In this document: positions 30,465-40,827 of the stretch, one piece after another | Position numbering within the stretch: the stretch's first letter is position 1 | Layout: the number at the start of each line of letters is the position of its first letter | Assembly: GCA_004298675.1 (NCBI GenBank) | Contig: SCRI01000086.1 | Coordinates: 62,001-126,000, forward strand | Origin: a bacterium | Lineage (GTDB): Bacteria; Vulcanimicrobiota; Vulcanimicrobiia; Vulcanimicrobiales; SCRA01 | Direction of reading: 5' to 3' | Length of the DNA stretch: 64,000 bases | The notes under the pieces: model-generated | The model's database searches: none | What the model saw: only the letters and a program-made list of their open reading frames with translations | What the model was told of the DNA's origin: nothing | Position numbers and translations under genes: made by a program

Positions 30465-31342
30465 GATCCCTGCGCCTCCGCGGCGCCAGGCGGTGTGGCC
30501 TTGCGGCCGCGCCGGTCGCGTGCCCATAGCCCGGCGAGCCCCTGCGGTGCGAAGATGACGACGGCCAGCAGCACGACGCCGTTGACGATATCGCGGTAGT
30601 CGTGCAAGAAGCGGAAGACCTCCGGAAGCAGCGAGATGATCCCGGCGCCGAGCATCGCGCCCCACGGGCTTGCGGCGCCGCCGATCACGCAGTAGACGAG
30701 AATGTCGACCATGCGCGAGAAGCCCCAGTCTCCGGGAGCGATGAAGAAGTTCTCGTGCGCGTAGAGCGAGCCCGCGACGCCGGCGATGGCGGCGCTGGCC
30801 ACGAAGGTCCAGAACTTCACGCGCGTGGGGTCGATGCCGAAGGAGGCGGCGGCGTGCTCGTCCTCGCGTACCGCGGCGATGGCCCAACCGGCGCGCGTGC
30901 GCCGCAGCCGCCAGAAGATGAAGGCCAGCACCGCCAGCACGAGGTAGATCTTCCACGTCGTGGTCTGGTTGGGAATCTGCGAGAGGCCCTCGGCACCGCC
31001 GGTGATCGAGAGATTGTTCTCCACGATCAGCGCGATCTCACCGAAGCCGATGGTGGCGATAGCCAGGTAGACGCCGCGCAGCCGTGTCACGGGCCAGCCT
31101 ACGGCCGCTCCCACCAGCGCCGCGGCCGCCGCGCCGATCAGCGTGGTGACGCTTAGCGGCCAGCCCCGCGCAATCGAGAGCAGCGAGGCGACGTAGGCCG
31201 CGATGCCGCCGAAGGCGGCGTTTGCCAGCGCCAGATGCCCTGCTTGCAGCGTGATCGAGAGCGAGAGCGCGAAGATGGCGTTGATGCCGACCTGATCGAT
31301 CAGCTTGGAGTGCAGCGCGTAGAAATGTACCAGCCACTCCAT
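30461..31342 (-). CDS. branched-chain amino acid ABC transporter permease (LivM type)
   Basis: TM protein with AAVREDEHAAASFGIDPTRVKFWTFVASAAIAGVAGSLYAHENFFIAP. Confidence 0.92.
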   Translation of the reverse strand: MEWLVHFYALHSKLIDQVGINAIFALSLSITLQAGHLALANAAFGGIAAYVASLLSIARGWPLSVTTLIGAAAAALVGAAVGWPVTRLRGVYLAIATIGFGEIALIVENNLSITGGAEGLSQIPNQTTTWKIYLVLAVLAFIFWRLRRTRAGWAIAAVREDEHAAASFGIDPTRVKFWTFVASAAIAGVAGSLYAHENFFIAPGDWGFSRMVDILVYCVIGGAASPWGAMLGAGIISLLPEVFRFLHDYRDIVNGVVLLAVVIFAPQGLAGLWARDRRGRKATPPGAAEAQGS

Positions 31343-31345
31343 GGT

Positions 31346-32230
31346 CTACGCCGTCCGCCCCGCGCGCTTACCGAGCAGTCCGGATGGGCGCACGATCAAG
31401 ATGAGGAACATGACGGCAAACGCGATGGCGTCGCGATAACTCGACGAGAGGTAGGCGACGCTGAAGACCTCCAGCAGCCCCAGCAGAAATCCACCGAGAA
31501 CGGCTCCGGGTATGGATCCCATACCGCCCAGGATGATCACGGCGAGACCCTTGAGCTCGATGCGCTGTCCCATCAGGATACCCACGGCGTTGAACTGCGC
31601 GCCGATCAGGATGCCGGCGGCCGCGCCCAGCGCCCCGGCGATGAGGAACGTCAAACCGATCGTGTGCTCGACGTTGATGCCGAGCAGCGAGGCCGCCTTG
31701 GTATTCTCGGCGACGGCGCGAATGGCACGTCCGAGCGGGGTGGCCTTCAGCAGCAGACTGAGCAAGATCATCATCACGAGCGACACGAGCAGCACCGAGA
31801 GGTCCATCGCGGTGAACGAAGCGTGTCCTAGATGGAGATTGGCGGTGGGAACGGAGCCGGATGGATAGCCGATCTCGTCCGGTCCGAAGATGCCGCGCAT
31901 CACCGAGACCACGATGATCCCGAAGGCGATCGAGGAGATCAGCGGTCCGAGCGCCCCGCCGCCGACGCCGCGCGCGCGCAGCGGCGCGAAGGCGACGCGG
32001 TCGAGCACCACGCTCAGCGCGCCGCCGAACATGGTGGCGGCGAGGAACGCAGCCCAAAACGGGACACCATGCCGTACCAGCGCCAGCGCCACGAACGACG
32101 ACGCCATGAAGATGGCTGAGTGCGCCAAGTTCAAGATGTCGAGCACGCCGAAGATCAGCGTGTAGCCGACGGCAAATAGCGCGTACACCGCGCCGAGAAA
32201 GATTCCGTTGGCGAGTTGCTGGTCGAACAC
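31346..32230 (-). CDS. branched-chain amino acid ABC transporter permease (LivH type)
   Basis: TM protein with NGIFLGAVYALFAVGYTLIFGVLDILNLAHSAIFM and IILGGMGSIPGAVLGGFLLGLLE. Confidence 0.93.
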   Translation of the reverse strand: MFDQQLANGIFLGAVYALFAVGYTLIFGVLDILNLAHSAIFMASSFVALALVRHGVPFWAAFLAATMFGGALSVVLDRVAFAPLRARGVGGGALGPLISSIAFGIIVVSVMRGIFGPDEIGYPSGSVPTANLHLGHASFTAMDLSVLLVSLVMMILLSLLLKATPLGRAIRAVAENTKAASLLGINVEHTIGLTFLIAGALGAAAGILIGAQFNAVGILMGQRIELKGLAVIILGGMGSIPGAVLGGFLLGLLEVFSVAYLSSSYRDAIAFAVMFLILIVRPSGLLGKRAGRTA

Positions 32231-32247
32231 GGTCCCCTCAATTCGCG

Positions 32248-32284
32248 AGTGGAGGGCGTGGGCCTTTTGCCCCCACCCTCCACT
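32248..32284 (-). terminator. intra-operon hairpin/attenuator between SBP and livHMGF
   Basis: agtggaggg/ccctccact 9-bp stem extended by 4 bp; no U-tract. Confidence 0.5.
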
Positions 32285-32313
32285 CTAGGCGATGTCCGGT
32301 GCGCGAAGCGCGC

Positions 32314-33447
32314 CTACTCGAACTTGGAGAAAGTGCCGTTCTTGATCTGTACCACGAAGCCGTGTGCGTCGGCATCGCGTGTCGAGGCGAACTTGAACGG
32401 ACCGATCACCGTCTGCACCGAGCCGACCTGCTTGAGCGCGGAGCACATGCCGGCGGCGTCGGCTGGGTGCGACTTCTTCACCGCCGCAGCGGCGATCTGT
32501 GCGCCCGCGTAGGCCTGCGCGGCGAATTGATCGGGGGACTTGCTGTACTTGGCCGTATAATTTTTCACGAAGGCGGCGTTCCCGTTGGTCTCCGCGCCCG
32601 CGTACCACGCGGCTCCGACGATGACGCCGTCGGCGGCCTTACCGGCCAGCGCGATGATCTGGGGCGAGTTGAATCCGTTGCCGCCGATCTCGTGACCATG
32701 GAGCCCGACTTGGCGTGCCTGATCGAGGAGCTTGGCGCCCTCGGCGTAGAGTGCGCCGTAGACGATCACGTCGGGCTTGGCTTCCTTGATCTTGGTGAGC
32801 TGCGCCTTGAAGTCGACGTCGCCCTTGTGGAAGGTCTCGACGTCGACGACCTTCACGCCCGCCTTGGGTAAGTCGGCATTGAAGATCGTGTAGTCGGCCT
32901 TGGTGAACTGGTCGTCGTCACCGTAGATGATGGCCGCGGTCTTGACGTGCCAGCTTTTCTTGGCCGCCTCGATCACATCGGGAACGATCTGTGCCTCGGA
33001 GAGCGAGTTGCGGAAGACGCAAGGGCCCATCTCGGTGATACCGTTGGCGGTGTTGGAGACGCCCATCACCGGGACGTTGGCCTTGACGGCGAGCGGGTCG
33101 GCCTTGAAGGCTTCGCTGGAGAGCGTCGGCCCGACGATCAGCGAGGTGCCGTTGCCGAAGGCGGACTGCATGATGTTGATGACTTGCGCGGGCGAGGTCG
33201 CGGAGTCCTGAATGTCGATCGAGATCTTCTGGCCGCCGGATTCGATCTTGCCGGCGTCGATGTCGGCCGCAGCCAACTCCAGCGCGTTCTTCTGTGAGGT
33301 GCCGTAGGCACCGGCGGGGCCCGTCGAATCGAAGATCGCCGTCCATTTAAGATCAGGGTGCGAGGCCGCGAGGCCGGCACCCGTCGCCGCGGCCAGCGTC
33401 CCGCCGAGGGCCGCAGTCGCGATGAGTACGCGAGTGATGTTACGCAC
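32314..33447 (-). CDS. branched-chain amino acid-type ABC substrate-binding protein (LivK type)
   Basis: GTG start with GGAGGATTT upstream; signal peptide; FDSTGPAGAYGTSQKNALELAAADIDAGKI, VGPTLSSEAFKADPLA. Confidence 0.9.
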   Translation of the reverse strand: MRNITRVLIATAALGGTLAAATGAGLAASHPDLKWTAIFDSTGPAGAYGTSQKNALELAAADIDAGKIESGGQKISIDIQDSATSPAQVINIMQSAFGNGTSLIVGPTLSSEAFKADPLAVKANVPVMGVSNTANGITEMGPCVFRNSLSEAQIVPDVIEAAKKSWHVKTAAIIYGDDDQFTKADYTIFNADLPKAGVKVVDVETFHKGDVDFKAQLTKIKEAKPDVIVYGALYAEGAKLLDQARQVGLHGHEIGGNGFNSPQIIALAGKAADGVIVGAAWYAGAETNGNAAFVKNYTAKYSKSPDQFAAQAYAGAQIAAAAVKKSHPADAAGMCSALKQVGSVQTVIGPFKFASTRDADAHGFVVQIKNGTFSKFE

Positions 33448-33598
33448 GAAATCCTCCCAACAGAGAAAGAGCCTCGGCCGACAGGATGCCGGCGAGCGAT
33501 GAGGCGGTGGGCGGTCATTCGCGCGCGGCGCCGCGCGTGCCTGGTGGCCGGCGCGACGATGCCAGGGGGCGCTTTGGGGCGGCGCGAAGGGCCTGAAC

Positions 33599-35140
33599 GT
33601 GGCGACCTCGCTCGGGTCTGAAGTCATCATCGATGGCGAGCATCTGCGGCTCGAGGACGTCGAGGCCGTGGCCGTACGCAACAGCGCCGTGCGCGTTGCC
33701 GATCAGGCTTGGAGCGCCGTGGAGGCGGCGCGCAGGACCGTGGAGCGCCAGTTCGAGCGCGGCGCCGTCATCTACGGCGTCACGACGGGCTTCGGGCGCT
33801 TAGCCAACGTGGCCGTTCCGGCCTCGCAGGCCGGTGCCTTGCAGCTCAATCTCGTGCGCTCGCATGCGGCGGGCACGGGGGCACCGCTGCCGATACCACA
33901 GGTGCGCGCGGCCCAGGTGTTGCGCGTCTCGACGTTGGCCGCCGGCCACTCCGGCGTGCGCCGCGAGGTCGTTCAACTCGTGCTGGATCTGCTCAACCGC
34001 GGCGTGACGCCGCTGGTCCCCTCGCAGGGCTCGGTGGGCGCGAGCGGAGACTTGGCTCCGCTGGCGCACATGACGCTGACGTTGCTGGGCGAGGGGGACG
34101 CCTACGCCGGCGAGCAGCGCATGCCGGCCCGTGAGGCGCTGAGACGCGTGGGGCTGGAGCCGATCCAGCTCCATCCCAAGGAAGGCCTCTCGCTGGTCAA
34201 CGGCACCGAGGTGATGACGGGTATCGCGGCGCTCGCGCAGTTGCGCGCGGAGCGGCTGATCGCCGCCGCCGACGTGATCGGCGCGATGAGCCTGGAAGGC
34301 TTCCTGGGAACGGATAAAGTCTTCGACGATCGCATCAACCGCCTGCGTCCCCATCCCGGTCAAGCGCACGTGGCCGAGAACCTGCGCAAGCTGCTGGCCG
34401 GCAGCGAGATCATGCAGTCGCATCGCGATTGCGGGCGCGTCCAAGATCCCTATTCGTTCCGCTGCATCCCCGTCGTGCACGGTGCCGTGCGCGACGCCGC
34501 CGCCTATACGCGGCGCGTCTTCGAGATCGAGGCGATCTCGGTGACGGACAATCCGCTGGTCTTTCCCGAAGATGACGCCTTTCTCACCGGAGGCAATTTC
34601 CACGGCCAGCCGGTGGCGCTGGCTTGTGACGTGCTCAAGACGGCGCTGGCGGAGCTGGCGTCGATTAGCGAGCGGCGCCTCTACCTGCTGCTCAACGCGC
34701 AGGACCGCGGTCTGCCGCTCTTCCTGGCGCCACAGAGCGGCGTGCAGAGCGGCCTGATGCTCACGCAGTACACGGCGGCGGCGCTGGTCAGCGAGAACAA
34801 GGGCTTGGCTTGGCCCAACAGCGTCGACTCGATTCCAACCAGTGCCGGACAGGAGGACCACGTCTCGATGGGAACGACCGCGGCGCGCAATCTCGAGCGC
34901 GTACTCGACAACGTCGAGGGCGCGCTCTGCTGCGAACTCTTGGGGGCGTTGGCCGCCGCCGATTGCCGGCGTCCCTTGCGCGCGGGGGTAGGAACGCGAG
35001 CGGCCTACGCGGCGGGGCGTGCGGTGGTGCCGCCGCTGGTCGAGGATCGTCCGCCATCCCCCGACATCGAGGCGCTGCGCGAGCTGCTGCGCTCGGGCGA
35101 TCTCGTGCAGGCCGTCGAGGCCGCGGTAGGAAGGGTGTAG
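33599..35140 (+). CDS. hutH: histidine ammonia-lyase
   Basis: [16 protein letters not shown] motif [23 protein letters not shown]-type region [14 protein letters not shown]. Confidence 0.96.
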   Translation: MATSLGSEVIIDGEHLRLEDVEAVAVRNSAVRVADQAWSAVEAARRTVERQFERGAVIYGVTTGFGRLANVAVPASQAGALQLNLVRSHAAGTGAPLPIPQVRAAQVLRVSTLAAGHSGVRREVVQLVLDLLNRGVTPLVPSQGSVGASGDLAPLAHMTLTLLGEGDAYAGEQRMPAREALRRVGLEPIQLHPKEGLSLVNGTEVMTGIAALAQLRAERLIAAADVIGAMSLEGFLGTDKVFDDRINRLRPHPGQAHVAENLRKLLAGSEIMQSHRDCGRVQDPYSFRCIPVVHGAVRDAAAYTRRVFEIEAISVTDNPLVFPEDDAFLTGGNFHGQPVALACDVLKTALAELASISERRLYLLLNAQDRGLPLFLAPQSGVQSGLMLTQYTAAALVSENKGLAWPNSVDSIPTSAGQEDHVSMGTTAARNLERVLDNVEGALCCELLGALAAADCRRPLRAGVGTRAAYAAGRAVVPPLVEDRPPSPDIEALRELLRSGDLVQAVEAAVGRV

Positions 35141-35145
35141 ACGCC

Positions 35146-36795
35146 ATGAAGGCAACGATGCCGATTCGCGCAGCGCACGGTAGCGAGCGCACGTGCAAGG
35201 GCTGGGAGCAGGAAGCGGCCTTGCGCATGCTGATGAACAACCTCGATCCCGCCGTGGCGGAGCGTCCCGAGGATCTGGTGGTCTACGGCGGCAACGGCAA
35301 GGCCGCGCGCGACTGGGAGTCGTTTGACAAGATCGTGCGCACGCTGCGCCGCTTGGAGAACGATCAGACGCTGCTGGTGCAGTCCGGCAAGCCGGTGGCC
35401 GTCTTCACGACGCACCCGCGCGCGCCGCGCGTGTTGATCGCCAATTCCAATCTCGTGGGCAAGTGGGCCGACTGGGAGCAGTTCCGGACGCTCGAACGGC
35501 GCGGCTTGATGATGTACGGCCAAATGACCGCGGGCTCGTGGATCTACATCGGCTCCCAGGGAATCGTTCAGGGCACGTTCGAGACGTTCGCGGAGTTGGC
35601 GCGGCAGTATTTTGGCGGCAGCCTCTTGGGGCGCGTCGTCCTGACGGCAGGTTTAGGTGGAATGGGCGGCGCTCAGCCGTTGGCCGTCACGATGAACGAC
35701 GGCATCGCGCTCTGCATCGACGTCGATCCGGCGCGGCTGGAGCGGCGGCTGCAAACGCGCTATTTGGACATGATCGCATCTTCGCGCCTGGATGCATTGA
35801 CGATGATCGAGTCGGTGCGCGCGCGCAGCGAGCCGGTTTCGATCGGCTACGTAGGCAACGCCGCCGAGGAGCTGCCGGCGCTGTTGGCCGCAGGCTTGAA
35901 GCCGGACGTCGTGACCGATCAGACCAGCGCCCACGATCCCTTGAACGGCTACGTGCCCGCGGGCCTGAGCCTGGCGCAGGCGGCGGAGTTGCGTGCGGCC
36001 GACCCGGTGGAGTACGAGCGCCGCGCCCTCGAGTCGATCGCTGGGCACGTGCGCGCGATGCTCGCTTACCAAGAGCGCGGCGCGGTGGTCTTCGACTACG
36101 GCAATAACATCCGCGAGCAGGCGCGCCGGGGCGGCGTGGACAACGCGTTCGGCTTTCCCGGCTTCGTTCCGGCCTTTATCCGGCCGCTCTTTTGCCGGGG
36201 CAAGGGTCCCTTCCGTTGGGTGGCGCTCTCGGGCGACGCGCGCGATATCGTGCGCATCGACGACGAGCTGCTGGCGCTCTTCCCCAATGATGCCCAGCTG
36301 CGCCGCTGGATCGAAATGGCACGTACGCGCATCCGGTTTCAGGGGTTGCCCGCGCGCATCTGCTGGCTAGGCTACGGTGAGCGCGCGCGCTTCGGCCTGC
36401 GCATCAACGAGCTGGTGGCGGCGGGCGAAGTGAGCGCCCCGATCGTGATCGGGCGCGATCATCTCGACGCGGGGAGCGTCGCTTCGCCATACCGCGAAAC
36501 GGAGGCTATGAAGGATGGCAGCGACGCCGTAGCCGATTGGCCGCTGCTTAACGCGTTGCTCAATACGGCCGCGGGGGCTTCGTGGATCTCGATTCACCAC
36601 GGCGGCGGTGTTGGTATCGGTTATTCCCAGCATGCCGGAATGGTGGTGGTGGCCGACGGCTCGGAACTGGCGCGGGAAAAGTTGGCGGCGGTGCTGACCA
36701 CCGATCCGGGTCTTGGCGTCGTGCGCCACGCCGACGCTGGCTATGAGGAAGCGGAGGCCACGGCGGACGAGCGGGGTATCGATTGGCGGCTGTAA
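35146..36795 (+). CDS. hutU: urocanate hydratase
   Basis: [71 protein letters not shown]. Confidence 0.97.
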   Translation: MKATMPIRAAHGSERTCKGWEQEAALRMLMNNLDPAVAERPEDLVVYGGNGKAARDWESFDKIVRTLRRLENDQTLLVQSGKPVAVFTTHPRAPRVLIANSNLVGKWADWEQFRTLERRGLMMYGQMTAGSWIYIGSQGIVQGTFETFAELARQYFGGSLLGRVVLTAGLGGMGGAQPLAVTMNDGIALCIDVDPARLERRLQTRYLDMIASSRLDALTMIESVRARSEPVSIGYVGNAAEELPALLAAGLKPDVVTDQTSAHDPLNGYVPAGLSLAQAAELRAADPVEYERRALESIAGHVRAMLAYQERGAVVFDYGNNIREQARRGGVDNAFGFPGFVPAFIRPLFCRGKGPFRWVALSGDARDIVRIDDELLALFPNDAQLRRWIEMARTRIRFQGLPARICWLGYGERARFGLRINELVAAGEVSAPIVIGRDHLDAGSVASPYRETEAMKDGSDAVADWPLLNALLNTAAGASWISIHHGGGVGIGYSQHAGMVVVADGSELAREKLAAVLTTDPGLGVVRHADAGYEEAEATADERGIDWRL

Positions 36796-38063
36796 GCGCG
36801 AGCTCCAGCGAGCCGAAGCTGCGCGGCGGTTCGCTGCTGCTGCATGGTGGTGCGGTCGTCAGCAACGAAGGCGCGTGGGATGCGCGCCAGACCGGCGTCT
36901 CATTCGAGCGCTTAGGATACTACCGCGAAGGCGCGTTCTTGGCGGTCGAGGGCGTGGTGACGGCGGTAGGCGACGAGCGCGACGTGCGCGAGGCTCTGCG
37001 CGAGCTGCCGGCTGGCAAGCGCCGCCACGTCGTGGAACTGAGTTTGAATGGGCGGGTGCTCTTGCCTGGATTCGTCGACGCCCATACGCATCCGCTCTAC
37101 GTGGGGGACCGCGAGCCGGATTTCAACGCACGCCTCCAGGGGGAGCGTCCGGTGCTGGGTATGGCGTACACCGTGGAGCAGACGCGCGCCGCGCCGCAGA
37201 CGTTGCGCGAGGAGGCGCTGGGCGCACATCTGCGCACGATGTTCCGCCATGGAACCACGACCGCGGAGGTGAAGACCGGCTACGATCTGCGCACCGACGG
37301 TGAGCTGGAGCTGCTGCGCACGATCGCAGCGGTGGCCGCGCGCCGGGCCGTGCCGCGCGTCGTGGCGACGCTGACGGGGCCGCATACGCACTCGCCCGAG
37401 TATCCCGATGACGACGCCTTCGTCGATGCGTTGATCGAGCAGACGTTGCCGCACGCGCACGCCGCCGGCGCGCTCTATGCCGATGCGTTTTGCGAGCCGG
37501 GTTACTTCACCGTGGAACAGACGCGGCGCTATCTCTTGGCGGCGCGCGCCGCCGGCTTACGCCTGCGGCTGCACTGCGACGAGTTCGCCGACGGCGGCGC
37601 GGCCGCGTTGGCTGCGGAGTTGGCCATAGACGCCGCGGATCACCTCAACTGCATGGATCCCGGTGCGATTCCGGGGCTGGCGCGCGCGGGCACCGTCGCC
37701 GTGCTCTGCCCGGCCACGCTCTGGTACATGGACGTGCCCAAGGCCGCGCCGGCCCGTGCGCTGCTCGACGCGGGCGTGCCGGTGGCCTTGGCCACGGACT
37801 TCAATCCGGGAACGGCGCCTTGTGCTAGCCTGCAGATGGCCGCGCACCTCGGCCGCCGTCTATTGGGTCTGAGCCCCGCGGAGGTGTTGATGGCGATCAC
37901 GACGGTGGCCGCGCGTTCACTGCGTGCGCGGGCGGGGACGCTGGAGGTCGGCGCGCGGGCCGACGCGGTGGTGCTGGAGATGTCGCATCCGCGCGAGTTG
38001 GGCTGGAGTTTCGGCACGAATCTCGCGACGGCGGTAGTCGCCGCGGGGGAGGTTTATACGTGA
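36783..38063 (+). CDS. hutI: imidazolonepropionase (TTG start)
   Basis: [66 protein letters not shown]. Confidence 0.94.
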   Translation: MAAVSASSSEPKLRGGSLLLHGGAVVSNEGAWDARQTGVSFERLGYYREGAFLAVEGVVTAVGDERDVREALRELPAGKRRHVVELSLNGRVLLPGFVDAHTHPLYVGDREPDFNARLQGERPVLGMAYTVEQTRAAPQTLREEALGAHLRTMFRHGTTTAEVKTGYDLRTDGELELLRTIAAVAARRAVPRVVATLTGPHTHSPEYPDDDAFVDALIEQTLPHAHAAGALYADAFCEPGYFTVEQTRRYLLAARAAGLRLRLHCDEFADGGAAALAAELAIDAADHLNCMDPGAIPGLARAGTVAVLCPATLWYMDVPKAAPARALLDAGVPVALATDFNPGTAPCASLQMAAHLGRRLLGLSPAEVLMAITTVAARSLRARAGTLEVGARADAVVLEMSHPRELGWSFGTNLATAVVAAGEVYT

Positions 38064-39394
38064 AGCGGCTCGTGCGTGCGCGTCACGCGATCGTCGGTGG
38101 TGAAGCGGTGCGCGACTTCGCCTTCGTAGTGGATGGAGAGCGCATCGTGTGTGTGGGTGAAGGCGGCGCGCTCGCCGCCGCCAACCCGGATCTGCCGTGC
38201 CTGGATTACGGTGAGGACCGTCTGCTTGCACCGGGGGCCGTCAACGGGCACAGCCACTGCTATCAGATTCTGCTGCGCGGCTGGGCCGATGACTGGGGCT
38301 TCGAGCGGTGGCGTGACGACGCGCTCTACCGCATCATCCCGCAGCTCGAGCCGGAGGAGTTGTACTGGGTGGCGTTGGCGGCATTCGTCGAGATGCTCGG
38401 CAACGGCATCACCACGGTGGTCGAGTTCTTCTATTTGAACGGCGCCGGTACCGCGCGCCTGGAGAAACTGGTCGAGGCGGCCATCGACTGCGGCATCCGG
38501 TTAGTGGTAGCGCGCGCGTGGATGGACGCGCCCCAGGCGCCGGCGCTGTTCCGGGAGGACCTGGCCGCGGCACGCCGTGATACGCTCGCGCTGGCCGAAG
38601 AGCTGCGCTCCGCGGGCGTGATGGTGTGCCCCGCTCCGCATTCGCTGCACGCGGCCTCGCCTGAAATGACGCGCGCCGCCGTGGACCTCGCGCGCGAGCT
38701 GGGCGTTCCCGCTCACATGCACGTGGCCGAGGCACGCTACGAAGTCGAGCAGGTGCGCGCGCGCACCGGACTCACGCCCATCGCTTTCCTCGATTCACTC
38801 GAGGTACTCGGCCCGCACTTTGTGGCGGTGCATGCGATCTGGCAGACGGAGGAGGAGAAGGATTTGCTGGCCCAGCGCGGTGCGGCGCTGATCCACAATC
38901 CTGTCACCAACCAGTATTTAGGTGACGGCATCGCGGATTTGGCAGGTCTGCGACGGCGCGGCGTGCGCGTGGGCCTGGGCACGGACTGCGATCTGCGCCC
39001 GTGTATGTACGACGAGATGCGCGCGGCAGCGTTTCTGCAGAAGACCGCCACGCTCGACGGGGCGACGCTATGCGCCCGGGAGGCGTGGCTCATGGGCACG
39101 CGCGAGGGGGCTCGCGCCGTGGGCGTCGAGGCCGGCGACTTCGCGGAGGGTTGTTATGCGGACTGGTGCGTCATCGATCGGACGCATCCGTCCTTTCACC
39201 CCTGGTCGCACCCTGTGAACCAGCTCGTCTACGTCTCGGATCCCGGCATCGTGGTGGAAACGTTCGTGGGCGCGCGCAAAGTCAGCGACCGCCGCCGCGC
39301 TCAACGCTACGGCAACGAACGCATCGGCGCGGAGCTGCGCAAGGTGGCGCAACGCTTGGGGTTGCCTCTCGACCACGCGGCCGCGCCGGCGTGA
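38060..39394 (+). CDS. amidohydrolase (TRZ/ATZ-type), N-formimino-L-glutamate deiminase-like by context
   Basis: APGAVNGHSHCYQILLRGWADDW, PAHMHVAEARYEVEQV, LGTDCDLRPCMYDEMR; 4-nt overlap with hutI. Confidence 0.8.
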   Translation: MKRLVRARHAIVGGEAVRDFAFVVDGERIVCVGEGGALAAANPDLPCLDYGEDRLLAPGAVNGHSHCYQILLRGWADDWGFERWRDDALYRIIPQLEPEELYWVALAAFVEMLGNGITTVVEFFYLNGAGTARLEKLVEAAIDCGIRLVVARAWMDAPQAPALFREDLAAARRDTLALAEELRSAGVMVCPAPHSLHAASPEMTRAAVDLARELGVPAHMHVAEARYEVEQVRARTGLTPIAFLDSLEVLGPHFVAVHAIWQTEEEKDLLAQRGAALIHNPVTNQYLGDGIADLAGLRRRGVRVGLGTDCDLRPCMYDEMRAAAFLQKTATLDGATLCAREAWLMGTREGARAVGVEAGDFAEGCYADWCVIDRTHPSFHPWSHPVNQLVYVSDPGIVVETFVGARKVSDRRRAQRYGNERIGAELRKVAQRLGLPLDHAAAPA

Positions 39395-40176
39395 TCGACG
39401 CGGCCCTGTTGGCCGCCGCCGCGCGGGAAGCGGGGTTGGCCCCCGTCAGCGCCGTGGTGGAGCGCATCGACCGCCCTGGTGAGCGAGCGGAGCTCGACCC
39501 CGAGCTGGAGCTCTACCCCGCCAGCATGATCAAGGTGCCGATCGCCGTGGCGGCGCTCGCGCGCGTGGAGGCGGGGGCGCTGACCCTCGGTCAGGACGTA
39601 GCCGTGGATGAGCGTAATCTCACCGCCAATGACGCCCCCAGCCCCATGCGCGCGGGCTACCGCGCGACGCTGGGGGAGCTGATCGACCTCATGCTCTCGC
39701 GGTCCGATAACGTCGCGACCAACCAATTGATCGATCTGCTGGGCCGCGAGGCGATCACGCGACATTGCCGGTCCATCGGCCTCACGCGCACCGCGGTACG
39801 CCGCAAGCTCTCCGGAAGTCTCCCGCTGATCGCCGATCCGGAGGCGAACGGGCGCAACGCTCACCCGGCTGGAGATGCCGCGGCGCTATTTGCCGCTCTC
39901 GACGCGCGCAGGCTGCCGGGGGCGCTGGTCGTGCTGGGTGCGCTGGCCCGGCAGTACTGGACGGGGAAGCTGCCGCTGGGGCTGCGCCCTGGCGATCGCT
40001 TCGCGCATAAGACCGGCGACACCGATGAAGTGAGCCACGACGGCGGGATCCTCACCCTGGCCGACGGCCGGCGCTACGTCGTGGTGCTCTATACGGGCGC
40101 CACCAGCCCGGACACCGATCCACGCTTCGGGACGTGGATGGCCCGGGTCCGCGCGGGGCTGGGCGAAAATAGTTAA
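39391..40176 (+). CDS. class A beta-lactamase-like serine hydrolase
   Basis: PASMIKVPIA (SxxK), LSRSDNVATNQLI (SDN), FAHKTGDTDEVSHDGGIL (KTG); GTG start overlaps upstream stop. Confidence 0.88.
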   Translation: MIDAALLAAAAREAGLAPVSAVVERIDRPGERAELDPELELYPASMIKVPIAVAALARVEAGALTLGQDVAVDERNLTANDAPSPMRAGYRATLGELIDLMLSRSDNVATNQLIDLLGREAITRHCRSIGLTRTAVRRKLSGSLPLIADPEANGRNAHPAGDAAALFAALDARRLPGALVVLGALARQYWTGKLPLGLRPGDRFAHKTGDTDEVSHDGGILTLADGRRYVVVLYTGATSPDTDPRFGTWMARVRAGLGENS

Positions 40177-40195
40177 GTATGCGTCTATTTAGGAC

Positions 40196-40238
40196 TTGAC
40201 AAAATTCCAAGCGTGATGTAAGTATTTGCTTACATCAC
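40196..40238 (+). promoter_or_regulatory. tetR-emrAB promoter and palindromic operator
   Basis: TTGACA (40196-40201)-17-TAAGTA; perfect 10-bp inverted repeat GTGATGTAAG-TATTTG-CTTACATCAC (40213-40238). Confidence 0.75.
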
Positions 40239-40239
40239 G

Positions 40240-40827
40240 ATGGAAGGCACGCACCGGCAGAACAACCCCGAGCAGACGCGCGACCGCATCTTAGCGGCGG
40301 CGCGGGAGGTCTACGTCCGCAACAACGGCAGCCGCGGGGCTACCACCCGTGAGATCGCCCAGCTTGCCGGGGTCAACGAAGTCACGCTGTTCCGCCATTT
40401 CGGATCGAAGGAACGGCTGCTTGCTTCCATGATCAGCCATTGCTGCGTTCGGCAGAAGATGACCCGGATCGAGGAGACCGGGGATCTTCGCACCGATCTG
40501 ATCGGCGTGGGATTCGTGCTCGCACAGGGGATGGAACATGTTGAGGACCTCATCCGTGTCAACCTCAGCAACTCCTCGCTGGAAGGCGACTCGACACTGC
40601 TGGAGGGGCCGCGGCAGGTCCAGCGTGCGATCGAGGGCTTCATGAGCCGCAAGGTGGCGGCAGGGCTGCTCGAGGGTGAACCGCGGCAGTTGGCGCGCGC
40701 CTTCTCCGGGATGATCTTCGCCCACGTCATGGGCAAGCGGCTATGGGGCGAGCAGACCCCGACGACCGTGGAAGATGTGGCCCGTTACACCGGCATTTTT
40801 TTGAAAGGGACGCTCCGACATGAGTAG
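40240..40827 (+). CDS. TetR-family regulator
   Basis: TRDRILAAAREVYVRNNGSRGATTREIAQLAGVNEVTLFRHFGSKERLLASM. Confidence 0.94.
   Translation: MEGTHRQNNPEQTRDRILAAAREVYVRNNGSRGATTREIAQLAGVNEVTLFRHFGSKERLLASMISHCCVRQKMTRIEETGDLRTDLIGVGFVLAQGMEHVEDLIRVNLSNSSLEGDSTLLEGPRQVQRAIEGFMSRKVAAGLLEGEPRQLARAFSGMIFAHVMGKRLWGEQTPTTVEDVARYTGIFLKGTLRHE

Noticed and set aside
33522-33537. 16-bp perfect palindrome CGCGCGGCGCCGCGCG in the liv/hut intergenic region
   Set aside because: Expected by chance in such GC-rich sequence; no supporting promoter arrangement.
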